Shown: positions 1-7,900 of the stretch, in pieces
How the letters are laid out: the number at the start of each line of letters is the position of its first letter
Numbering within the stretch: position 1 is the stretch's first letter
Source of the DNA: Eubacterium limosum
GTDB taxonomy: Bacteria; Bacillota; Clostridia; Eubacteriales; Eubacteriaceae
Assembly (NCBI GenBank): GCA_959020865.1
Contig: CAUEUD010000007.1
Location: forward strand, 1-35,774
DNA: 35,774 bases
Direction of reading: 5' to 3'
Program-made: the position numbers and the translations under genes
The notes under the pieces: generated by a model
What the model was told of the DNA's origin: nothing
What the model saw: only the letters and a program-made list of their open reading frames with translations
The model's database searches: none

Positions 1-12
1 CAGACACTAACA

Positions 13-42
13 AACAAAAAAACAGCCGCCCCGAAGGACGGC
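13..42 (-). terminator. Rho-independent terminator of the late/lysis operon
   Basis: On the minus strand a 7-bp stem (one G-T pair) closed by a TTCG tetraloop is followed by a T-rich tract. It lies just after the endolysin stop codon and is the natural end of the leftward late transcript. Confidence 0.85.
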
Positions 43-57
43 ATGAATCTACAATTA

Positions 58-1440
58 TTAATCACCTACAGTATCCCTCGGATACAACTGAACATGCACG
101 AACTGGCTAGAATAATACCGGATCGTGCCAAGTCCAACAGACTGAGCAATCCTCGCAATACGATCGACCATTTCAGCGCTCATGCCCGGTGTGTATAAAT
201 CACATGCATCACCAGATAAGTGCAGGCTGTCTGGAACACCACCGTCACGCACATTCTGATCCGGACAACGAAAACCGGAAGTGATGACGATCTGACAATC
301 CTTTCCCATTTCAGCAGATAAGCCATCCCTGACTTGCTGAATTTTAAGCTTCAAAGGATTCTTAATATCTCCACCGCAGCCACATTCACATTTGAATTCA
401 TCCGCTGTGAAATTCTTTAAAGTCACCGGTTCCTGTTCTGGTGTCATACCTGCGGTACCGTTACCAAACAATGCTGGATAAGTCTGATCTCCAACAATCC
501 CATCTGGCGTTAATCCAACGGATGCCTGGAAATCCTTAACAGCCTGGTAGGTCTGTGGCCCAGGAATCCCGTCCATATCCCCATGATAGAAACCAAGTTC
601 CTTTAATCGTTGCTGGTAGCCACGCACTTGGGCTTCCGCATGTGCTTGAGTGACCTCACCAAACAATCCGTCTGCTGCAATTCCATAGGCTCTCTGACCA
701 TTTGCAACACATTGGGCTGTCTCCGGTCCATCGATGTCATCCATCGCAGGCGCACCATAATTACAAATGTTTGCCCAGCACTGAATATTCCAGACTGTCC
801 ACACATAACCGGATGCCTGTGGCACTGTAGGCTGAGGAACTGAGGTAGGGGGGGCAATTGCTCCGTTATTCCAGTATTCAACGTACAATTCATTACAATC
901 GCAGTTTCCAATACCAGGTACATATTCCGAATCCGTATACTGCCACATACCGAACAATCCTGGATTGCTGTGTGTGATGCGGTCGTTATACTGCGCGATC
1001 CACAAAGGGTAATCTGCAAAGGATTTGGCGTTAATATAATTGTTAAACCAGTTCAGGTTCGCATAAATCCCGCCTTTTACACCGCGTTTATTACAACGGT
1101 TCAGAAATGCCGAAGCGACTTCGTTGGCAACACCCGCATAATCAGAGTCTTCCATATCAATATAGATCGGAAGATCAACGCCATACTGAAGCGCCGCATC
1201 AATGGTACGGTCTGCTTCTTCACGTGCCTGTGCTGCGTTGGCCGCCCGGCTGAAAATATAGACCCCAACATGTAAACCTGCTGCGTGTGCACCAACCATG
1301 TTCGCATCAAACTGGCTGTCTCTTGGTACGTACATACCATCCGCAAAACGGATAATAGCACCAGCAACTCCGGAGGCCTTTACAGCACCCCAGTCAATAT
1401 TCCCCTGCCAGGAGCTTACGTCTACTACTTTATAAGCCAT
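58..1440 (-). CDS. Endolysin with GH25 muramidase and M15 peptidase domains
   Basis: Peptidoglycan hydrolase that releases virions at lysis. The N-terminal ~190 residues are a GH25 lysozyme module: it begins MAYKVVDVSSWQG and carries the DxE catalytic pair in YIDMED (D95, E97). Residues ~210-330 hold a putative linker/degenerate repeat and a peptidoglycan-binding (PG_binding_1) repeat (GYQQRLKELGFYHGDMDG through DGIVGDQT). Residues ~342-460 are an M15-type zinc peptidase with SLHLSGDACD (H407, D414) and FVH (H449). Two catalytic activities, glycan-strand and stem-peptide cutting, are therefore predicted in one chain. There is no signal peptide, so export should depend on the adjacent holin. 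The start is supported by AGGTAAGGA just upstream. It is the last gene of the late operon. Domain calls are from visible motifs and are firm; which cross-link the M15 domain cuts is unknown. Confidence 0.93.
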   Translation of the reverse strand: MAYKVVDVSSWQGNIDWGAVKASGVAGAIIRFADGMYVPRDSQFDANMVGAHAAGLHVGVYIFSRAANAAQAREEADRTIDAALQYGVDLPIYIDMEDSDYAGVANEVASAFLNRCNKRGVKGGIYANLNWFNNYINAKSFADYPLWIAQYNDRITHSNPGLFGMWQYTDSEYVPGIGNCDCNELYVEYWNNGAIAPPTSVPQPTVPQASGYVWTVWNIQCWANICNYGAPAMDDIDGPETAQCVANGQRAYGIAADGLFGEVTQAHAEAQVRGYQQRLKELGFYHGDMDGIPGPQTYQAVKDFQASVGLTPDGIVGDQTYPALFGNGTAGMTPEQEPVTLKNFTADEFKCECGCGGDIKNPLKLKIQQVRDGLSAEMGKDCQIVITSGFRCPDQNVRDGGVPDSLHLSGDACDLYTPGMSAEMVDRIARIAQSVGLGTIRYYSSQFVHVQLYPRDTVGD

Positions 1441-1704
1441 CTATTCCTTACCTCCAATCTTAATGTTCACATCTTCACCGGCCTTTAAAGCATCGGTCAC
1501 CCGCTGCCCCTCTTTGGCTGCCTTGGTGAAGTTGCAGTTCTTCCATACCGCCAGTGCCACGCCGACAATCTGGCCGACACAGGAGATGACCAGCGTTATC
1601 TGATCCTCACTGATCGGCAGCACGGCGTGTCCGCTGGCGGTTAAAATCATGTTGAGGGTGGTCAGTACGGCCACCACGATTGTTGTAATCTGTTTCCAGT
1701 CCAT
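1441..1704 (-). CDS. Phage holin (SPP1/phi-LC3-like)
   Basis: An 87-residue membrane protein directly upstream of the endolysin. It has two hydrophobic segments (about residues 6-30 and 36-55), then a polar tail starting WKNCNFTKAA, a signature frequent in small Gram-positive phage holins. Holins accumulate in the inner membrane and open holes that let the endolysin reach the wall. It sits immediately next to the endolysin start, so the two are probably co-translated. The exact holin family is not certain. Confidence 0.85.
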   Translation of the reverse strand: MDWKQITTIVVAVLTTLNMILTASGHAVLPISEDQITLVISCVGQIVGVALAVWKNCNFTKAAKEGQRVTDALKAGEDVNIKIGGKE

Positions 1705-2099
1705 TATTCCTTCCCTCCATTTTGAAATAGAATTCTTACGCTCTCATACAGATCATGGGCAAAGCTGTTGCCGCCCAATTCTCGGTATGATTCATACAAG
1801 CCCGTCAAAACTTCAAACTGCCGGGGCGCTATCTCCCCAGCTTCTAAATATTTTTCACACAAAAAAACGACCCGATCACGTAAGGTCGCCATACTGGCAC
1901 GTTCCAAGGCCGCTAATTGGGCTCTCATCTCTGCAATCTGCTTGTCCTGTAGGTTTTCGGGGTCTTGAACATGTTTCTTAAACAAACCTCTGAGCCAGCT
2001 TCCTACAGGCGTACAGACCAATATAAAGACCGCAGCAATTGTCGTGATCGCTGCGGCCCATTCCTTTAAATTAATTAAATACTCTGGTGGTGGCATCAT
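1704..2099 (-). CDS. Membrane-anchored phage protein of the lysis region
   Basis: 131 residues with one N-terminal transmembrane segment (about residues 12-36), a basic stretch (RGLFKKH), a predicted helical region (KQIAEMRAQLAALERA) and a soluble domain containing LYESYRELGGNSFAHDL. The last motif resembles a domain seen in many Firmicutes phage proteins near the lysis genes (a YxxYxxLGGNG-type motif). The start overlaps the holin by one base or abuts it. It may assist or time lysis, like a second holin or a spanin-like factor, but function is not established. Confidence 0.7.
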   Translation of the reverse strand: MMPPPEYLINLKEWAAAITTIAAVFILVCTPVGSWLRGLFKKHVQDPENLQDKQIAEMRAQLAALERASMATLRDRVVFLCEKYLEAGEIAPRQFEVLTGLYESYRELGGNSFAHDLYESVRILFQNGGKE

Positions 2100-2111
2100 T
2101 CCGTGTCCTCG

Positions 2112-2456
2112 CTACTCCGCCGGTTTTACCTCCGGCACTTCCTCCAACATAAAATCCAGAATATCAAACAGAATTGGCTCATAATCTTGATCAAAGAGCA
2201 GCTCTGGAAATACCTTCGCAATAGGTACCTCCGTTTCGGCTTCAAGCAGTTCATTTGTGATCTCTTTCCATTCTTGTGAGTCTTTTTCTGCCTCAATGCC
2301 ATTCAGTTCTTCAAGATAATCCCGATACTCCGCAAGGAGTTTCTTTTTATTTTGTTTGATCGTAAAGCCGATACGCCCGGGAAGCTTGATTCCCGCTTTA
2401 TTCAAACTTTCAAAATTGTCAATCGCAGCAATAATTTCTTTGTTTTTCAGTTTCAT
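2112..2456 (-). CDS. Phage protein, DUF1617-like
   Basis: 114 residues, soluble, acidic and helical. It begins MKLKNKEIIAAIDNFESL, the usual opening of DUF1617-type proteins found between tail fibre and lysis genes in Gram-positive siphophages. No catalytic motif is visible. Function unknown; assignment rests on position and the N-terminal signature. Confidence 0.6.
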   Translation of the reverse strand: MKLKNKEIIAAIDNFESLNKAGIKLPGRIGFTIKQNKKKLLAEYRDYLEELNGIEAEKDSQEWKEITNELLEAETEVPIAKVFPELLFDQDYEPILFDILDFMLEEVPEVKPAE

Positions 2457-2476
2457 TTATTTTTATCCTTTACTGT

Positions 2477-2608
2477 CTATTTTTCGTTGATTAATTCTTC
2501 CAGTTCTAAATCCTTCAAAACCTGACGCACCTGATCTTTAATCCGATCCGGTACCTGTGAAAAGTTCTTTTTACCATTCACAATCAATGTTGCGTAAATA
2601 ATGGCCAT
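2477..2608 (-). CDS. CD1375-like small phage protein (copy 2)
   Basis: 43 residues starting MAIIYATLIVNGKKNF, with an AAAGGAGGGAAAGGAT ribosome site before the ATG at 2608. It is a paralogue of the next gene upstream (2652-2762): both follow the pattern MxxIYxTLIxxGxKxxxxVPxxIxxxVxxLL. A longer reading frame exists upstream but runs through the neighbouring gene in another frame, so the internal ATG is preferred. CD1375-like proteins are common next to tail fibre genes; role unknown. Confidence 0.7.
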   Translation of the reverse strand: MAIIYATLIVNGKKNFSQVPDRIKDQVRQVLKDLELEELINEK

Positions 2609-2651
2609 ATCCTTTCCCTCCTTTCCTGCTAGTTTTGTTAAAATCCAAAGC

Positions 2652-2762
2652 TTAATTTTTGTCAGCATCGAGTAACGCCTGCACTTCCGCCCGTATTTTC
2701 TGCGGGACATCTTTAATCGTTTTTTGACCTTCTTTAATGAGCGTGTAATAGATTTTAACCAT
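2652..2762 (-). CDS. CD1375-like small phage protein (copy 1)
   Basis: 36 residues starting MVKIYYTLIKEGQKTI and ending with RAEVQALLDADKN. A strong GGGGAGG ribosome site lies 7 nt before the ATG at 2762. It is a tandem paralogue of 2477-2608. The CD1375-type family is small and widespread in Clostridia prophages. No function is known. Confidence 0.75.
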   Translation of the reverse strand: MVKIYYTLIKEGQKTIKDVPQKIRAEVQALLDADKN

Positions 2763-2763
2763 T

Positions 2764-3183
2764 TTAAACCTCCCCAATGATCATTTCATAAACTTCTGTC
2801 AAAGCCATCATAATATCATTATTTGTTTTTTGCACTTCTGTTTTTAAGTCTGGCTCCTGCATAATGATTTGAACCACCTCAGCGGTCTGATCAATATCAT
2901 AGACAAAGTGTCGATTGACCGTATAGGTTCTGATTTGAGAGAAGCCTTCAAATACTTGATTGGTCTCAAAAGGAATTTCCACCCCGTTCTCATCGACTCC
3001 TTTCCCGCCCAGTTCAATACGGGAAGCATGATTTTTGAAGGCATTTTCGATATCAAGCGGCGTCTTTTCATTTTCAAGCAAAGCCCCAATTTCCAAAGTC
3101 CTTTCACCGTGTCCAAGAATCTCTCCGGGCTCAGCGTAAAGCACGTTATAAAGCGTCCCATTTTTTAACTTTAATATTTTCAT
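2764..3183 (-). CDS. Hypothetical tail-tip/baseplate-region protein
   Basis: 139 residues starting MKILKLKNGTLYNVLYAEPG. The C-terminal ~35 residues (KTEVQKTNNDIMMALTEVYEMI) look helical, a feature of proteins following tail fibres in Clostridia phages. It lies 12 bp downstream of the tail-tip gene in the same operon. No enzymatic motif seen. Possibly a structural or fibre-associated protein; not recognised at family level. Confidence 0.65.
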   Translation of the reverse strand: MKILKLKNGTLYNVLYAEPGEILGHGERTLEIGALLENEKTPLDIENAFKNHASRIELGGKGVDENGVEIPFETNQVFEGFSQIRTYTVNRHFVYDIDQTAEVVQIIMQEPDLKTEVQKTNNDIMMALTEVYEMIIGEV

Positions 3184-3195
3184 AAATGTTCCTTT

Positions 3196-4941
3196 CTAGG
3201 CGGTTCGCTTCCACATATAAACAGCAAGGTATGGTGGCATATTATCATGTGCCGAGCCACTACCTTCAGCCCCTGTTCTACATTGATAATATCGAGACGT
3301 TTGCTGATCTAAATTATAATCAAAGCGAACCCCTTCACTACCACTATTAGCTGTTACATACTGATCATGACTGTGAGATGGCATTTGAGCTGTGGAAAGT
3401 GCCACCGTCGATGCCCCGCCGGTACTCCCATTGCCATAGCTGGCGCTGCGTCCAAGTAGGAACCGCCCTTGCAGCTCCACCCAAGTCCCTCCGAGAAACC
3501 CCGAAGGATTCGTACCATTCACAGACATATAAATACTTCCCACCGGATAAACCGCATCCAATATTGTTTTCAGCGCCCCAACACTGTTTTCCAAAAGTGC
3601 GTCCGACCTTATCTTGATATTTCCGTCCGCCGTAAACTTAAGTGGAACCCGGGCAATACCGACGGTTACCGCTGCCGAAGCCGTTGTAATTTTATCTTTT
3701 ACGGTCAAAGTAATCGTATAGGATTTAGCGGCGTCAAAGGTATGGGTCAATGTTACACTGGTTGCCGCAGTTCCGATGGCCACCGTCCCCGCAGACTGGG
3801 TTCCTCCGGCAGGACCCCAGGTATAACTGTATCCGATTGGAGTTCCGGTTTTCGTCCATGATAAAGTAACATTCGTTCCCTTACCCCCACTTGTTCTGCT
3901 TGCAGCAATCGTGTTGATGGATACAGGGGTATAAGCGACTTCCGTCAATGTCTTTGAAACGCTTGTCTCATTCCCCCGGGAGTCAACCGCCTTACAGGTC
4001 ACTGTTCCAGACTTTGCCGCTGTAAAGGAAACCGATAAACTGCTGGCGCCTGCGGCAACCTCCTTCGTAACGCCACCACATGTAAAGACATACTTGCTGA
4101 TCGTCGCGGATTTCTTCCCTGTCGATTTTGTGCTGACCACGCATTGTAAGGTGGAATAATTTTTGACCATCTTTGTGGTGCTCGACCCGGTAAATCCAGC
4201 CGTTGCCGCATTCGTATCCGTCACTGCAATCACCGGCGCCGTTGGATTGGCATTTTGACAGTTGATCGTAACAGACCGCCAATCAATATTAGCCTGCGTG
4301 TTTCCCTCATAAGTACAGTGTGCAAATGTTACCGTCACACTTTTGTTGCTTGGATACGCCGCCCAAAGCCTGTTTTTGGAATCAGCAGTTAAAGCAATGG
4401 TTGAAGGGCTGGTGGACAGGTTAAAGCTCGCAAAATTCGACGCCTTATCGGATGTTAAAATTAACTTAGCACTCCGTCCGCTGGATGGTATTGTAAAAGA
4501 ATACGTGTACGAGCTGTCGTCATTCCAGGTCGCCGGCATGGATGTCACCGTGGAGTTGGTCGCAAGCGTCGGCAGATTGAAGCTCCCTGAACACGACGAT
4601 GTTCCCAAAGAAATGCCGGAAGAATGCCAGGCGGATACACCGTAACTCCTCCCATGTGCAAGTGTCACATCATAGGTGCGGAACACCCGATAGACCCCCG
4701 CGGGCCGGTAATCAAACGTCGCGACTGTCCCGTTATCAATTGCACTTCCATTAACAGTAAACCCGAATGTCGTATCATTGTCCGCATTCCAGGAGTATCC
4801 CCCAGAACCAGAATAGCCCACATATTGGAGCCTGACAGTATAAGTTGTCGATGTGTTCGATAGAATTTCATATTCAATATATGTCAGCTGCCCCGCATAA
4901 CTCCCTGCATAATTTGCCTGACAGATTCTTGTAAAAGCCAT
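3196..4941 (-). CDS. DUF859-like tail protein with a C-terminal collar-type tip
   Basis: 581 residues. Residues ~1-270 are a beta-rich region typical of siphovirus DUF859 proteins (MAFTRICQANYAGSY). Residues ~240-440 contain at least two Ig/PKD-like beta repeats (SGTVTCKAVDSRGNETSVS; SYTITLTVKDKITTASAAV). The last ~130 residues form a tip: YPVGSIYMSVNGTNPSGFLG, GRFLLG, HSHDQ and NMPPYLAVYMWKR, the pattern of phage tail-collar/receptor-binding C termini. Likely the outermost baseplate protein, contacting the cell surface. It sits directly downstream of the tail endopeptidase/fibre gene. Receptor unknown. Confidence 0.8.
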   Translation of the reverse strand: MAFTRICQANYAGSYAGQLTYIEYEILSNTSTTYTVRLQYVGYSGSGGYSWNADNDTTFGFTVNGSAIDNGTVATFDYRPAGVYRVFRTYDVTLAHGRSYGVSAWHSSGISLGTSSCSGSFNLPTLATNSTVTSMPATWNDDSSYTYSFTIPSSGRSAKLILTSDKASNFASFNLSTSPSTIALTADSKNRLWAAYPSNKSVTVTFAHCTYEGNTQANIDWRSVTINCQNANPTAPVIAVTDTNAATAGFTGSSTTKMVKNYSTLQCVVSTKSTGKKSATISKYVFTCGGVTKEVAAGASSLSVSFTAAKSGTVTCKAVDSRGNETSVSKTLTEVAYTPVSINTIAASRTSGGKGTNVTLSWTKTGTPIGYSYTWGPAGGTQSAGTVAIGTAATSVTLTHTFDAAKSYTITLTVKDKITTASAAVTVGIARVPLKFTADGNIKIRSDALLENSVGALKTILDAVYPVGSIYMSVNGTNPSGFLGGTWVELQGRFLLGRSASYGNGSTGGASTVALSTAQMPSHSHDQYVTANSGSEGVRFDYNLDQQTSRYYQCRTGAEGSGSAHDNMPPYLAVYMWKRTA

Positions 4942-4950
4942 AGTACCTCC

Positions 4951-7900
4951 TTATGCAATTTTGCTGATCCAGATTTCAGTTCCAACCTTTTCAAATAAAA
5001 GACCCGAAAGCTCGCTTTTTCCGCTGACTTTAATCTGTTTGGTCTCCGTTCCATACGAGGTAAATTCCGCGATTTTATTCCCGCCAGTATCGACTACCCG
5101 CGTCCCATCACCATCCGCAATCAGCTCCGTCGCTTTTTTGCTGTTTTTGATTCTCAGCCCATCGCCCGTGTTGAGATTTAACACAAGATTGCCATCTGCA
5201 CTCTGAATGGTTCCGGCTGTAACCGTCCCTAAATTTGCAGACAGGGCCGACAGGCTCTGGACATTTAATTTCTCCGCATCAATCGTTCTGGCCTGGATAG
5301 CACCACCGTTAATAGTCGTTTTATCCTCATATTGCCAGTCTTTTATCTGCGATTTATTATTATTGGCAACAACCGCCGCTGCTTCTGCACGTTCGCCGGC
5401 TTCCTTTGCAGCGTCCTGAGCAGATACCGCATTATGATTCGCTGTGTCAATGGAGCCCGTAACATCATTCCCTAAAAGCGTTACCGTAATACTTCCGGCT
5501 CGAATTCTGCCTACGTCCAGATATCCAGTCGTAATTTTACCCGCATCAATGCTTGCAATTTTTCCATTCGTTGCCGTAATACAGTTTGCAGCCAGTTCAT
5601 TGGCAGTCACAGCTCCGGCTGCAATTTTCCCAGCCGTGACCGCGCCTGCCACGATTTTATCCGCTGTGACGCTGCCCGCCGCGAGGTTTCCCGCCGCGAT
5701 GGTTGCAGCAGCGATCTTACTCCCTGTGATGGTGCTTGCTGCAATCTGAGACGCCGTTACAGTTCCAGTATAAATTTTCCCGCCATTGATATAGGTTTTG
5801 TTATTGTTATAACACCATGCGGCAAGAACAGAATCGATCGAAGCAATCTGTGCAATCTGATTGGAACCTAACTGTTTCCAGTGGACATTCCGAATATAGG
5901 TCGTGCCCGTCTGTCCGCTGTAACGCGGCAGGTAGCGAATTCGGGCGTAATAGGCCTTTTTCCTCACATCTGTCAGTGCTGGTACACTGCTCCATCCTTC
6001 AAGTTTTTGCCATGTATTTGCTGCAGTTAAAGACACACCACCGATAATATTTACCGCAGCTTCATTTGTTTCGACGGCTACTTTGTTTTTATCATAGAAG
6101 CAGACTTGAATATAAAGGGTTCCGGTATTCGTCGATAGATTATAGACATCCATACACCAGTAAAAAGGGTTGTCCACATTCACCGGGATATAATCCGTAT
6201 ATAAATACTGTGCGTTGACAGTTTTAATGAGATTCCCAGAATTAGCGTTGCCTCCCGTAACTTCTGTTGCCGGAACAATGGTATAGGTTCCAGTCGCAAA
6301 GGGCTTGCAGGCTGTATCGCCGTTATAGGTTTGGTCAAACAGTTCCACACCGTTCAATTTCGTCTGTGCGTTGACACTCAACTGATTCAGGGCACTTTGG
6401 GCATTGTTTTTTGCCGTATTGATCGTACTCTGCGTACTGCTGTCGAGTTTTCCAATAACAATACTTCCAGCCTGAATTCTTGCAGCGTCAATGTAACCTG
6501 ACGTAATTTTACCCGCATCTAAAGCCGCGATCTTGGCACTCTGAATCGTCGCATCCGCGATCAGCGCATTGGTTATGGCCGCATTCGCAATAGCGTTTGT
6601 GCCAAATTGAGCTGCCGTCCATTTACTGCCGTCCCAACTGTAAATCCTGTTTCCATCATCTGTATCAAACCAGGTGTCTCCGGTTTTTCTTCCGGTGGTT
6701 GATGGCTGCGCAGTCTGGTAAAAGACGGTATTTTTTCCGTCCGCGCTGGTTTGGGCGGTATCGGCTGCCTTTTTTGCCTGATCCGCAAGGGAGTAGGCGC
6801 TGTCGGCTTTTGTCTGGGCGGTCGCCGCGTTCTGTTTCGCTGTATCGGCGGTGCTCTGTGCCGAAGCAGCTGCCTGAGCCGCTGCGTTGGCCTTGTTCTG
6901 GGCGGTCGTAACGGCGGCTTGGGCGGCGGCGATTTCTTCCTCTGTGGCATCCACTCTGCCCGTAACTGCTGCCAGATTTTTTTCAGCGGCTTCCAAGTCT
7001 TTTGCGGCCTGGTCTGCCGCTGTCTTTGCCGCACTGGCGTTACTCTGTGCTGTCCGTGCATCTTTCGCCGCCTGATCAGCTACGGTTTTTGCTGCCGCCG
7101 CATTGGCGAGGGCGGTGCTGGCGTTGCTGCCAGCCGTTGTGATGCTGCTGTTGACTGCATCCGACAGGGCACCCGAACCAAAAGGACTGGCAGACCATTT
7201 TGTCCCGTCCCAGACATAAGCCTTATATCCGTTGGCAGTGTCAAACCAGGTATCGCCTTTCTTGTTGCCCGTAAGTCCGGGCTGGGTATTCTGGTAATAA
7301 ATTTTGTTTTTTCCATCAGCTGTGGTTTGTGCTTGCTGCGCAGTGTTAGCAGCGCTCGTGATCTGGTCATTCACCTGCTGCGCCAGCTTGTCTCCCGTAA
7401 TGGCCCCAGGTGCGATCTGCACCCCGTTGATGGTGCCGACCGTGATATTCGCCGCGTTCAGGTTCACAACTTCAATCAGGGCAGCGTCAAGCCGCCCGGC
7501 GGTGATCTTATTAGCCGTCAACCCCACAATCTTCGCATCGGTAATACTGCCGTCTGCAATCTGCGTAGTGCCAATAACACCTGTACCAATCATAGCGGTA
7601 GTAATACAACCATTCTTAATGTTGGCAAGGTCAATGTCCGCTTTGCCGATCATGGCCGAGTCAATGTCCGCAACGTCCGCTTTCAGCTTTCCAATATCCG
7701 CAGTAATGGCTGATAAATCGCCTACCTCGGCAACATCTGCCTTCAGCTTCACAATATCCGCTTCTGCCACAGTAAGCTTGCCGGTAATCGTCGCTTGATC
7801 AACCGTCAGCTTTTCAATACCCGCCTCTGCTGCTGTGAGCTTGCCCGTGATCGTCACCTGTCCAGCTGTCAAGGTCTCAATATTACCCTGGGCGGCTTCA

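Noticed and set aside
6751..7713. A 320-residue open frame on the plus strand inside the tail fibre gene
   Set aside because: Low-complexity Cys/Gly/Arg-rich sequence, antisense to a repetitive alanine-rich gene. No ribosome site and no domain; a shadow of codon bias.
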